DNA of 64,000 nucleotides from an uncultured Clostridia bacterium (GTDB taxonomy: Bacteria > Bacillota > Clostridia > Christensenellales > Aristaeellaceae). The position numbers and the translations under genes are program-made. The stretch covers positions 37,416 to 101,415 of the forward strand of contig CAKURR010000010.1 of the NCBI GenBank assembly GCA_934675735.1, in the 5' to 3' direction. The notes beneath the pieces were generated by a model. It made no database searches, was not told the DNA's origin, and worked only from the letters and a program-made list of their open reading frames with translations. Position 1 is the stretch's first letter; every line of letters starts with the position of its first letter. Shown here in pieces: positions 23,634-32,215 of this stretch.

Positions 23634-24281
23634 ATGTCGATTGGTCAAAACATCAAACGATTGCGTGAGCTTCACGGCATGAATCAATCCGAGCTTGCTC
23701 AAATTGCCGGAGTCACTGATAAAGCCGTTTCAACATGGGAAAATGACTTGAAAATTCCAAGAATGGGTGCTATTCAGAAAATGGCTGATTATTTCCATAT
23801 TTCTAAATCCGCTATCATCGAAGATGCGCCGCAAAACCAAGCCCTTTCTTATCCCTATCCTGGCATTCTCCCCATTCGCGGCCACAGGTCTGTCCCGATT
23901 GTCGGCAGCGTGGCTTGCGGCCAACCCATCTATAAGCCCGGCGACGGTACGGATTTCATCGACGCAGGGCCGGGAATCGACTGCGACTTCGCTTTGATTG
24001 CCGACGGCGACTCCATGATTGGCGACCGCATCAATTCCGGCGATGTCGTTTTCATCCGCCAACAGAGCGACGCGGACGACGGCTCCATCGTGGCCGTCGC
24101 TATCGACGATGAAATGATGCTCAAACATATTTCCCGCGTCAAAGCGCCCGACGGCACGGTTCTCTATACCATCTTCACCAGCTCCAACCCAAAATACGCA
24201 CCCATCAGCGTGGGCGGTGAAAACGAAACCCGAAATATCTGCATTTTAGGCAAAGCCGTCGCTTTCAGAAGTTTGCTGTAA
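23634..24281 (+). CDS. CI-like repressor with LexA/S24 self-cleavage domain
   Basis: 215 residues. An N-terminal XRE HTH (LRELHGMNQSELAQIAGVTDKAVSTWE) is followed by an S24 peptidase domain. The candidate cleavage site is VACGQP (about residues 90-95), the catalytic Ser is in DGDSMIGDRI and the Lys in EMMLKHIS. DNA damage with RecA should trigger self-cleavage and induction. AAGGAGG is 7 nt before ATG 23634. The third operator overlaps its own promoter. Confidence 0.9.
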   Translation: MSIGQNIKRLRELHGMNQSELAQIAGVTDKAVSTWENDLKIPRMGAIQKMADYFHISKSAIIEDAPQNQALSYPYPGILPIRGHRSVPIVGSVACGQPIYKPGDGTDFIDAGPGIDCDFALIADGDSMIGDRINSGDVVFIRQQSDADDGSIVAVAIDDEMMLKHISRVKAPDGTVLYTIFTSSNPKYAPISVGGENETRNICILGKAVAFRSLL

Positions 24282-24323
24282 CGCGTTCGATATACAAACG
24301 AGGCAAAAAGAAAGGATGCTTCC

Positions 24324-25334
24324 ATGAGCAACGATTTTCGTTTTCTGATGTACCAATCCACCGAAGAAAACGTGAGCGTCAACGCCATCATCAAGGACGA
24401 AACCATCTGGCTTTCTCAAAAGGGTATGGCCGAGCTGTTCGGCGTTCAGCCTCCGGCTATCGCCAAGCACCTTCAAAACATCTACGATGAAGGCGAGCTT
24501 TCGCGAGACGCAACTCTTTCCAAAATGGAAATAGTTCAAAAGGAAGGCGACCGCGACGTTACCCGTTCCGTTATTTATTATAATCTGGACGCAATTATCT
24601 CCGTCGGCTACCGCGTCAACTCCCGCCGCGCAACTCAATTCCGCATTTGGGCAACCAGCGTCTTGAAGGAGTATATGACCAAGGGCTTTGCGCTGGATGA
24701 CGAACGGCTCAAGCAGGGAACGGCCGCGTTCGGCCATGACTATTTCCGCGAGCTGCTTGAGCGCGTCCGTTCAATCCGGGCCAGCGAACGCCGCATCTGG
24801 CAGCAGGTAACGGATATCTTCGCGGAGTGCAGCATCGACTATGATAAAAACGCCGTCACCGCTCATGACTTCTATGCCATGATTCAGAATAAATTCCACT
24901 ATGCCATCACAGGGCAGACCGCCGCTGAAATCATCTTCGACCGTGCAGACCGCACCAAGGATCACATGGGCTTGACCACATGGAAAAACGCCCCGGACGG
25001 CCGTATTCTCAAATCGGATGTTTCCATCGCCAAGAACTATCTGGATGCGAAGCAGATCCGCCGGCTTGAGCGCACCGTCTCCGGCTATTTCGACTATATC
25101 GAAGACCTGATCGAGCGCGAAAACACCTTCACGATGGAGCAATTTGCCTCCAGTGTCAACGAGTTTCTCGCTTTCCGCCGCTATGACATTCTGCCGGATA
25201 AGGGCCGCATTTCCGCCGCAGCCGCAAAAAAGAAAGCCGAAGCGGAATACGACGCGTTCAACAAAACGCAGCGCATCGTCTCTGACTTCGACCGCGAGGT
25301 ACAGCGCTTGTTCGAATCCGAAAAGCGTCCGTGA
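24324..25334 (+). CDS. RhuM-family (virulence RhuM / DinD-related) protein
   Basis: 336 residues: FLMYQSTEENVSVNAIIKDETIWLSQKGMAELFGV ... SVIYYNLDAIISVGYRVNSRRATQFRIWA. This is the RhuM signature, with an Asn/Arg-rich YRVNS motif and a C-terminal helical region. Widespread on prophages and islands; the molecular role is not established. AGAAAGGATGCTTCC precedes ATG 24324. Lies between the repressor and the integrase, same strand. Confidence 0.88.
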   Translation: MSNDFRFLMYQSTEENVSVNAIIKDETIWLSQKGMAELFGVQPPAIAKHLQNIYDEGELSRDATLSKMEIVQKEGDRDVTRSVIYYNLDAIISVGYRVNSRRATQFRIWATSVLKEYMTKGFALDDERLKQGTAAFGHDYFRELLERVRSIRASERRIWQQVTDIFAECSIDYDKNAVTAHDFYAMIQNKFHYAITGQTAAEIIFDRADRTKDHMGLTTWKNAPDGRILKSDVSIAKNYLDAKQIRRLERTVSGYFDYIEDLIERENTFTMEQFASSVNEFLAFRRYDILPDKGRISAAAAKKKAEAEYDAFNKTQRIVSDFDREVQRLFESEKRP

Positions 25335-25516
25335 TTTTCTTCGTGGCCATTTTGCCGTCCTTAGCAAAATGGTCATCAAAAATGCCCCGTCCGCGCTACC
25401 AACACGAACAGGGCGATGCATTCCGCCAACTCATCAACTCCGGAAAAATCGGAAAAATCGGGGAATTGCCGTTTCATTATAGCAGATTCCCCGCTCAAAA
25501 GAAAGGGGAATTCTCT

Positions 25517-26596
25517 ATGCCTAAAATTGAAAAAACGAAAACCGGCTACCGTGCCCGCATCTCCACGGGCGAAAAGCTCCCGTCGGGCGGATACCGCTAT
25601 ATCTCCGTCTCTGCCGCGACCAAAGCCGAAGTCAGGCGCATGATTGCCGATTTCGACGAAAACCGCACAAGCGCTCTTTCCGCCCATCTGGCGGGGCGCG
25701 TGACGCTCGCTCAGGCCATGGACCAATATCTGGATACCTGCCGCGCCGCCGGCCGTTCTCCTTCCACTGTCCGCGGCTATGTGACCATGCGCCGCAATGG
25801 CTTTGAGACCGTCGAAAATATACCGGCTTCCAAACTGACCCGCGCCGACCTGCAAGCGCTCGTCAATGGTTGGATATCTTCCGGGGCATCGCCAAAAACG
25901 ATTCGCAATAAGCTGGCGTTCCTTTCCGCCGCCATGAAGCACGCAGATGTTGAGCCGCCCATACAAAACCTTGTTCTGCCCGAGTCAGACCGCAAAGAGA
26001 TGACAATCCCACAGGATGAAGATGTTCAGCGCGCATTGTTCTACCTACGCGCTCACAATCCAAACATGTACGTCGCCGTTGTCCTTGCCGCCACGTTGGG
26101 CCTCAGGCGCGGAGAAATTTCCGCCTTGACCATGGATGATTTTGACTTCGGCGCCGGAACTGTGACCATCTCCAAGGCCATGGCCATGGATGAAACCGGG
26201 GCATACGTCATCAAATCCCCGAAAACCCGCAGCGGAAATCGAACTCTTCGCGGTCTTGATACGCTCGTTGTTTCTGCCGTCCGGCAATTCGGCCACCTTC
26301 CGCCCGATACCATAACCGGCATGACACCCGCCGCCATTTCCTGCGCTTATGACGATGTGCGTACAAAACTCTCCCTGCCCGGTCGCTTCCACGATTTGCG
26401 TCACTACGCCGCATCCGTCATGGCGGCGCTCAATATCCCTATGAAATATGCTCAGGAGCGCATGGGACACGCCACGCTCGATATGTTGAACCGTGTCTAC
26501 CAGCATACTATGGATAAAAAACGCGACGCAGTTGCCGAGACAATCGCAGCTCACAATTATGACTTGCTTTCAGGCGAATCATGCCAATACAAATGA
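25517..26596 (+). CDS. int: Tyrosine integrase of the prophage
   Basis: 359 residues. An N-terminal AP2-like arm-binding domain (KIEKTKTGYRARISTGEKLPSG), a SAM-like core-binding domain (about 65-160), then the catalytic domain with Arg in LGLRRGEIS, HDLRH, the second His in MGHATLD and the Tyr in RVYQH. AAAGGGG lies 9 nt before ATG 25517. The gene ends 71 bp before the tRNA 3'-end fragment that marks the attachment site, so it is the element's own integrase and looks intact. Confidence 0.93.
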   Translation: MPKIEKTKTGYRARISTGEKLPSGGYRYISVSAATKAEVRRMIADFDENRTSALSAHLAGRVTLAQAMDQYLDTCRAAGRSPSTVRGYVTMRRNGFETVENIPASKLTRADLQALVNGWISSGASPKTIRNKLAFLSAAMKHADVEPPIQNLVLPESDRKEMTIPQDEDVQRALFYLRAHNPNMYVAVVLAATLGLRRGEISALTMDDFDFGAGTVTISKAMAMDETGAYVIKSPKTRSGNRTLRGLDTLVVSAVRQFGHLPPDTITGMTPAAISCAYDDVRTKLSLPGRFHDLRHYAASVMAALNIPMKYAQERMGHATLDMLNRVYQHTMDKKRDAVAETIAAHNYDLLSGESCQYK

Positions 26597-26667
26597 TTAT
26601 GCCGCAAATTATGACGCGTCACAAAAAGAAACTCAATAAAATAAAGAGTTTTTAGCCATTTTATAAT

Positions 26668-26693
26668 GGGTTCGACCCCCGCTATCCGCACCA
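26668..26693 (+). other. Attachment-site remnant: tRNA 3' end (attR)
   Basis: GGGTTCGACC then CCCGC, TATCCGC, A and CCA read as a T-loop, T-stem, acceptor strand, discriminator and CCA end. The 5' part of a tRNA is missing upstream, and the left T-stem strand does not pair past GGG. A tRNA-type terminator follows. This is what an integrase acting at a tRNA 3' end leaves at the far end of its element. The intact tRNA should begin GCGGATA; I did not find it in the window. Confidence 0.78.
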
Positions 26694-26697
26694 AAGC

Positions 26698-26747
26698 AAA
26701 AAAGCCGAACCCGTCTTTTGAGTCGAAAGCGGGTTCGGCTTTTTTTA
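26698..26747. terminator. Bidirectional terminator beyond the attachment site
   Basis: AAAAAAGCCGAACCCG, 16-nt loop, CGGGTTCGGC then TTTTTTT. It probably terminated the original tRNA gene. Confidence 0.85.
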
Positions 26748-26758
26748 TGCCCATCCTC

Positions 26759-26816
26759 TTGACAATTTTCAATTTCCCGATATAATTGCCTATAGTAATT
26801 ATCAAGGGCAATTATA
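26759..26816 (+). promoter_or_regulatory. Promoter with MarR-type operator
   Basis: TTGACA (26759-26764), 16 bp, TATAAT (26781-26786). A perfect 10-bp inverted repeat, TATAATTGCC (26781-26790) and GGCAATTATA (26807-26816), begins exactly at the -10 box. Binding would block transcription of marR and the pump. Confidence 0.82.
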
Positions 26817-26829
26817 AGGAGTTTCTGCC

Positions 26830-27285
26830 ATGACAACCGAAAAAATCAAAGCGCTGCTCGACGCTTGCTATCAGGCCAAGCGCGTGCGCGAGCTGCTTCC
26901 GGCCCTGCCGGATGGCGTGTCGCCGTCGTTCATCCACTATCTGGACGTTATCGAAACGCTGGAGCGGCGCGGGGTTCGCGTCAAAATATCGGATATCAGC
27001 GACGCGCTGAGCATCCCGCGCCCGGGCGTCACCCGCACGGTAAAGGAGATGCAGGACGGCGGCTACCTGCAAAAGACCGCGTCGGATGTGGACGGCCGCG
27101 TCACCTATCTGTCCATCACCGAAAAGGGACGAGCGCTGTCGCAAACCTACAACGACCTTTTCTTCGCCCAGCTCACGCCGCTGCTGGCCGATATCACCGA
27201 CGAAGAAGCCGTCTGCGCCGTCCGCACGATTGAAAAGCTGTACGCCGTCATGTCCGAAAGGAGGATTTCCCTTGAACGCAGATAA
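26830..27285 (+). CDS. MarR-family repressor of the adjacent pump
   Basis: 151 residues with winged-helix features: VKISDISDALSIPRPGVTRTVKEMQDGGYLQK and DVDGRVTYLSITEKGRALS. AAGGAG precedes ATG 26830. It is autoregulated through the palindrome at its promoter. Its stop overlaps the TTG start of the MATE gene by 14 bp. Probably senses a toxic compound exported by the pump. Confidence 0.9.
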   Translation: MTTEKIKALLDACYQAKRVRELLPALPDGVSPSFIHYLDVIETLERRGVRVKISDISDALSIPRPGVTRTVKEMQDGGYLQKTASDVDGRVTYLSITEKGRALSQTYNDLFFAQLTPLLADITDEEAVCAVRTIEKLYAVMSERRISLERR

Positions 27286-28640
27286 AGCCGATTTCACGCA
27301 GGGCAGCATCCTCAAAAAGCTTGCCCTGTTCATGCTCCCCATCCTCGGCGCGCTGATTTTGCAGGCCGCCTACGGCGCGGTCGATCTGCTCGTCGTCGGG
27401 CGCTTCGGCTCGACGGCGGGCCTTTCCGCCGTCTCGACCGGCAGTCAGGTGCTCAACCTCGTAACGTTCGTCGTCACCCAGCTCGCCATGGGCGTAACCG
27501 TTTTGATTGCGCGCTACCTCGGCGAAAAGAAGCCGCAGCAAATCGGCGCGGTTTTGGGCGGCGCGGCGGTCGTGTTCACGCTGCTTTCCGTCGGCATGTT
27601 CATCCTGCTGGTCGGCTTTGCGCGCCCGATTGCCGTGCTGATGCAGGCGCCGGAGGAAGCGGTCGCCCTCACCGTGCAGTATGTGCGGATCTGCGGCGGC
27701 GGCATTTTCTTCATCGTCGCCTATAACCTGCTGTCCGCCATTTTCAGGGGGCTGGGCGACAGCAATTCGCCGCTGCTCTTTGTGCTCGTGGCCTGCGTGG
27801 TCAACATCGCGGGCGACCTGCTCCTCGTCGCGGTGTTCCGCCTCGACGCGGCGGGCGCGGCGATTGCGACCGTGTTCGCGCAGGCCGTCAGCGTCGTGTT
27901 TGCCCTGGTGATACTCGCCAAAAAGAAACTTCCGTTCGCCGTCACCCGCGCGGATTTCCGCCTCAACGTCCAATGCCGAAAGTTTCTGGCCATCGGCCTG
28001 CCGCTCGCCTTGCAGGAATTTTTGACTCAGCTCTCTTTTCTGGCGCTCTGCGCGTTCGTCAACCGTCTGGGGCTGGCGGCCTCGTCGGGCTACGGCGTTG
28101 CGAGCAAAATCGTCAACTTCGCAATGCTGATTCCCAGCGCGCTGATGCAGTCCATGGCCTCCTTCGTCGCGCAGAACATGGGCGCGGGCAACCCCAAGCG
28201 CGCCAAGCAGTCCATGATGACGGGCATCGGCATCGGGCTGGTTTTCGGCTGCGCGGTGTTTGCGCTCGTCTGGTTCAAGGGCGATGTGCTGGCGGGCGTC
28301 TTTTCGACCGACGCGGAGGTTGTGCGGAAGGGCTTTGAATATTTGAAAGGCTTTGCGCCGGAAGACCATCGTCACCGCGGTGCTGTTCAGCATGGTCGGT
28401 TATTTCAACGGCAATAACCAAACGCTCTGGGTCATGGTTCAGGGCTTGATTCAGACGCTGCTGGTGCGCCTGCCGATGGCCTATTTCATGAGCATTCAGC
28501 CGAATGCCAGCCTGACCAAAATCGGTCTCGCCGCGCCTGTCTCCACAACGGTGGGCATTGCGCTCAATGTCGCGTTTTATGTTGCTTTGAATCGGAGGGA
28601 ACAATCAGGCCCTAGGCGCGAAGCGAAGCGGGGAGTCTAA
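27272..28640 (+). pseudogene. MATE-family multidrug efflux pump, frameshifted near its 3' end
   Basis: From TTG 27272 (AAAGGAGG 7 nt upstream) the frame runs FMLPILGALILQAAYGAVDLLV ... ALQEFLTQLSFLAL ... ASFVAQNMGAGNPKRA to GFAPE near 28363, then becomes DHRHRGAVQHGRL and stops at 28417. The true continuation, TIVTAVLFSMVGYFNGNNQTLW ... IGLAAPVSTT, is in the next frame up to 28640. Removing one base near 28364 restores a protein of about 455 residues, the family norm. Either a sequencing error or a recent inactivating insertion. The last codons run into dispersed repeat copy B. Confidence 0.85.
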
Positions 28641-28687
28641 GGGCCTTTGGCCCTCAGGCAAATTTGGGCGGCAGCCCAACGTTTCCC
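28616..28687 (-). repeat. Dispersed structured intergenic repeat, copy B
   Basis: Minus-strand reading: TTGGGC/GCCCAA hairpin, then CTGAGGGCC with GGCCCTTAG, then CTCCCCGCTTCGCTTCGC. Same layout as copies A, C and D, with a different but still paired second stem. Confidence 0.72.
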
Positions 28688-28694
28688 TTTTTGT

Positions 28695-29546
28695 TTATTT
28701 TATCTTCCCCATCAGCGCCGGCACGGCGGAATCCTTCGGCGTATTCGCCCGAAACGCGAAATACACCACCCGTTTGGGCAGTTCATCCGCCACGGGCACA
28801 CGGGCAAGCGCGAACGGCGCAAGCAGGCTCACATCCAGACAGAGCGAGACGCCCGCGCCGGAGGCCACCATGCCGCCGATGGCCGTTTCGTCATCCAGCT
28901 CATAGGCGATATTCGGCGCAAGCCCCGCCGCGGCGAACACCTCCATCAGCAGACTGCGCACGGGCGAAATGGCCTTATAGGTCAGCAGCGGATAGCGCGC
29001 GATTTCCGCCAGCGTCACGGGGCGGCCCTGCCGCGACAGCGGATGATTCGGCGGCGTGACGAGCACCCACGATTCGGTATACACCGGTTCAAAGCGAAGC
29101 GCGTCATACCCCGCCATAAACGAGCAGACGCCCGCGTCCAGCCGTCCGGCGGCAATCTGTTCCAAAATATCCTTCGACGCGCCGACGCTCACGTTGACCG
29201 CCGTCTGCGGATGTTCGGCGCGGAAATCGACAATCAGCTTCGGGATGCGCTGCGACATCGCCGTGGCAATCGCCCCAAGGCGAATCACGCCGCCGCGCTG
29301 CACCGCCAAAACGCCTTGCGAAAGGGATTCCAGCGCGGCGCGCGCATAGCGGTAAAAGGTTTCTCCGGCGGGCGTGAGCGCAATGCGCCGCCCCTCGCGC
29401 GCCACGAGCAGACAGCCCAGCTCCTTTTCGAGCGTGGAAATGGCGTAGCTCAGGCTCGGCTGAGCGATGAAAAGCGCCTGCGCGGCCCGCGTATAGCTCT
29501 GCGTTTCGGCGAGTTTGCAGAAATAAGTCAGCTGGTTGAGCGTCAT
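28695..29546 (-). CDS. LysR-family transcriptional regulator
   Basis: 283 residues from ATG 29546. N-terminal winged HTH: MTLNQLTYFCKLAETQSYTRAAQALFIAQPSLSYAISTLE. The C-terminal effector domain is of periplasmic-binding type (GVIRLGAIATAMSQRIPKL). Divergent from the flavoprotein reductase gene, the usual LysR arrangement; it probably activates that gene when its substrate is present. A T-N11-A site, ATAGA-N5-TCTAT, lies between them at 29592-29606. Confidence 0.92.
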   Translation of the reverse strand: MTLNQLTYFCKLAETQSYTRAAQALFIAQPSLSYAISTLEKELGCLLVAREGRRIALTPAGETFYRYARAALESLSQGVLAVQRGGVIRLGAIATAMSQRIPKLIVDFRAEHPQTAVNVSVGASKDILEQIAAGRLDAGVCSFMAGYDALRFEPVYTESWVLVTPPNHPLSRQGRPVTLAEIARYPLLTYKAISPVRSLLMEVFAAAGLAPNIAYELDDETAIGGMVASGAGVSLCLDVSLLAPFALARVPVADELPKRVVYFAFRANTPKDSAVPALMGKIK

Positions 29547-29591
29547 GGGCGGCCTCCGCAAATGGAATTATCCCCAGTATACCACAAATCG

Positions 29592-29656
29592 ATAGAGCGG
29601 TTCTATACATCGGCAGATTTTTTATATTTGTATTTGCATGGCAAAATTGATAAAAT
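29592..29656 (+). promoter_or_regulatory. LysR operator and promoter of the flavoprotein gene
   Basis: ATAGA-N5-TCTAT at 29592-29606, then TTGTAT (29628-29633), 17 bp, TAAAAT (29651-29656). The LysR site is upstream of the -35 box, the position expected for activation. Confidence 0.65.
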
Positions 29657-29712
29657 AGTGGCAAGCACCCCAAGTTCATATCCGATTGCTCATTTTTGAG
29701 GAGGAAAACCCA

Positions 29713-31509
29713 ATGAACAAGAAGCTTCTTTCCGTGCTGCTGGCCCTGTCCATGATGACGGGCGCGGCGGCGCTGGCCGACAGCTACACCGCCGGTACGT
29801 ATACCGGCAAGGCGGACGGCCGCAACGGCGAAATCACCGTGGACGTCACCTTCTCCGAGGACGCCATCACCGATATCGCAGTGACGAGCCATCAGGAGAC
29901 GGCAGGCATTGCGGATGCGGCCATCAACGATCTGCCGGGCGAGATTGTCGCCAGCCAGAGCCTGGCGGTGGACGCCAAGAGCGGCGCGACCTTTACCTCC
30001 GAAGGCATCGTCAACGCCGTGGCGGACGCTGTGACCCAGGCGGGCGGCGACGCGGACGCGCTGCGCGCGGTTGCGGTTGAAAAGGAACTCTCCACCGAGA
30101 CCCTTGAAATGACCGCCGACGTGGTCGTCATCGGCGGCGGCGCGGCCGGCATGGCGGCGACGGTTCGCCTCGAGCAGCTGGGCAAGAACGTCATCCTGCT
30201 GGAGAAGGCTTCCTTCCTCGGCGGCGCGATTTCCGTCAGCGGCGGCAATCAGGTCGTCATGGGCAGCAAGCTTCAGACCGAAGCGGGCGTGACGGATGAC
30301 ACCGTCGATTCCATGGTCGAGGACTTCATGAAGAACGGCGCGAACCTCAACGTGCCGGAGCTGCTCACCCTCTATGCCGAGAACGTCGGCGCAACCACCG
30401 ATTGGCTGAATGAGGACTGCGGCATTGCCTTCGACATGGAGGGCGGCCTGCATCAGCTGGGCGAATACAGCCACAACCGCGAGCTGGCCTATGTCGGCGG
30501 CGGCGCGGGCTTTGCCGAGACCATGCGCGCGGCGGTGGAAAAGAGCGGTGCGACCGTGTTGCTCTCCACCCGTGCGCAGAGCCTGAACGTGGAGGACGGC
30601 AAGGTGGTCGGCGTGACCGCGCAGGCCAACGAAGGCACCACCTACGTCATCACCGCCGAGAACGTGATTCTGGCGACTGGCGGCTACGGCGCGAGCGACA
30701 CCCTGCTCAGCGATGAGCTGGCCTCCGCGCTCTACTACGGCCCGTCCACCTCGACGGGCGACGGCGTCATCATGGCGACCGCCGACGGCATCAACGCCGC
30801 GACCCGCCTGATGGAATACGGCAAGCGCTACCCGAACGGCGTGGAAGTGAGCAAGGGCATTGCGAAATCCACCATCGCGGGCAACATCACGGGCTGGACG
30901 ATGAGCGCAATTCTCGTCAACGCCGAGGGCGAGCGCGTCGTCAACGAAAAGGCGAGCAACCGCACCATTTTGGAAGCCGAACTGGCGCAGACCGGTTCCG
31001 AGCTGTTCCTGCTGATGGACAGCGAGACCTTTAACGTTTGGAAAACCAAGCTGGCCGCGGCCGGCCTGACCGAGGAGACCATCGACGGCTATGTTGCCGC
31101 CAATGGCACGACCACCCCCGTTTTCGCCCACGGCGATACGCTGGAAGAAGTCGCAGCGGCGGCCGGTGTGAACGGTGAGAACCTGGTCAAGACCGTCGAA
31201 CGCTACAACGGCTTTGTGGCCGCGGGCAACGACGAGGACTTCGGCCGCTCTGCGGATTACATGACCATGGCCATCGGCGACGGCCCGTATTACCTCGTCG
31301 AGCAGAAGCCGCGCTTTGCGACCACGATGGGTGGCCTTGTGGTAAACACCAGCCTTCAGGTGGAAAACACCGACGGCGACGTCATTCCGGGCCTGTATGC
31401 GGCCGGCGAGGTTGTCGGCGGCGTGATGGGCGATGACTCGCCCTCCGGCGCGAACAACGGCTGGGCGCTGACCGCCGGCAAGCTGGCGGCGGAAGCCATC
31501 GCGCAATAA
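29713..31509 (+). CDS. Exported FMN-binding / FAD-dependent reductase (fumarate-reductase/urocanate-reductase-like)
   Basis: 598 residues from ATG 29713 (GGAGG upstream). Signal peptide MNKKLLSVLLALSMMTGAAALA. FMN_bind domain at about residues 25-105 with the covalent-flavin motif KSGATFTS. The FAD-binding domain starts near residue 137, ADVVVIGGGAAGMAATVRL, and ends AGEVVGGVMGDDSPSG. Such proteins reduce small unsaturated acids outside the cell, fed by flavin-based extracellular electron transfer. The HTMGG segment that holds a catalytic His in soluble fumarate reductases reads ATTMGG here, so the substrate is likely not fumarate. Very GC-rich with strong codon bias, suggesting high expression. 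Confidence 0.9.
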   Translation: MNKKLLSVLLALSMMTGAAALADSYTAGTYTGKADGRNGEITVDVTFSEDAITDIAVTSHQETAGIADAAINDLPGEIVASQSLAVDAKSGATFTSEGIVNAVADAVTQAGGDADALRAVAVEKELSTETLEMTADVVVIGGGAAGMAATVRLEQLGKNVILLEKASFLGGAISVSGGNQVVMGSKLQTEAGVTDDTVDSMVEDFMKNGANLNVPELLTLYAENVGATTDWLNEDCGIAFDMEGGLHQLGEYSHNRELAYVGGGAGFAETMRAAVEKSGATVLLSTRAQSLNVEDGKVVGVTAQANEGTTYVITAENVILATGGYGASDTLLSDELASALYYGPSTSTGDGVIMATADGINAATRLMEYGKRYPNGVEVSKGIAKSTIAGNITGWTMSAILVNAEGERVVNEKASNRTILEAELAQTGSELFLLMDSETFNVWKTKLAAAGLTEETIDGYVAANGTTTPVFAHGDTLEEVAAAAGVNGENLVKTVERYNGFVAAGNDEDFGRSADYMTMAIGDGPYYLVEQKPRFATTMGGLVVNTSLQVENTDGDVIPGLYAAGEVVGGVMGDDSPSGANNGWALTAGKLAAEAIAQ

Positions 31510-31545
31510 GCCATTCCGTTCATCCTTGAACTGAATAGAATCGGT

Positions 31546-31581
31546 AACACGCCGCCTTGCAGCCAAGCAGGGCGGCGTGTT
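31546..31581 (+). terminator. Terminator after flavoprotein gene
   Basis: AACACGCCGCC and GGCGGCGTGTT, an 11-bp perfect stem with a 14-nt loop, 36 bp after the stop. The U-tract is weak (ATCAT). Confidence 0.7.
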
Positions 31582-31618
31582 ATCATATAGGCAACCAAAC
31601 GACAAAGGAATGATGAAG

Positions 31619-32029
31619 GTGAAACATTCTTTTTACCCGACCGACGCTTTGGAGGCCCGTCTGCGCGAGGATGCGAGGCAGTCCCACCGCTCAATCGGCA
31701 AAGTGGTCTGCGACATCCTGGATGCGTATTATGCTCAATTCGATGCGCCGCCGGAGCCTCAGCCCGAAAAATCGAAACCCGAAGGAACAAAAATCGAAGA
31801 ATCGAAGCCCAACGATGCGAATAAAGGCGTTTGTGAACTGCTGCTGGACGCAGGGCTGAACTATTTGGATAATCGGCCGAAAGGCGGCCGCCTGTGGGTT
31901 ATCGATAAGCCGGGCGCACGGGAACAGCTTTTGTCCATTCAGAATCGGCTGAACTGCAAATTTATTTTTGCCGCCGACGGAAGCAAGGCGACAAACGGGA
32001 ACGCGGCATGGTATATGTTCACGGTCTGA
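31619..32029 (+). CDS. Ribbon-helix-helix-like protein with unknown C-terminal domain
   Basis: 136 residues from GTG 31619 (AAAGGA 9 nt upstream; ATG 31610/31613 lie inside the ribosome site). The N-terminus KHSFYPTDALEARLREDARQ then SHRSIGKVVCDILDAYYAQ fits a ribbon-helix-helix. A Pro/Lys/Glu linker (about residues 42-70) follows. The C-terminal 60 residues (VCELLLDAGLNYLDNRPKGG, then LWVIDKPGA, WYMFTV) resemble nothing I can name. Standing alone between two terminator/promoter signals. Confidence 0.6.
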   Translation: MKHSFYPTDALEARLREDARQSHRSIGKVVCDILDAYYAQFDAPPEPQPEKSKPEGTKIEESKPNDANKGVCELLLDAGLNYLDNRPKGGRLWVIDKPGAREQLLSIQNRLNCKFIFAADGSKATNGNAAWYMFTV

Positions 32030-32082
32030 CAGACCTCGAAAATCCCCGCTCTTTTTTGGCAAAAACTTTCTCTTCTTTTGGC

Positions 32083-32111
32083 TTGAAAGCCGCCCGCGAG
32101 TTTGATATACT
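32083..32111 (+). promoter_or_regulatory. Promoter of the DUF1846 gene
   Basis: TTGAAA (32083-32088), 17 bp, TATACT (32106-32111). The resulting leader of about 100 nt has a CGTTGGG/CCCAACG stem and a GCAGGC-ACA-GCCTGC hairpin before the start codon. Confidence 0.68.
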
Positions 32112-32215
32112 AAACAGTCGAAGTGGTTTGGAGAGACGATTGGGGCGGCGTTGGGACTCTGTTTCAATCCCTCCCCAACGGGTGCAGGCACAGCCTGCGG
32201 AATGGAGAGAGACAG

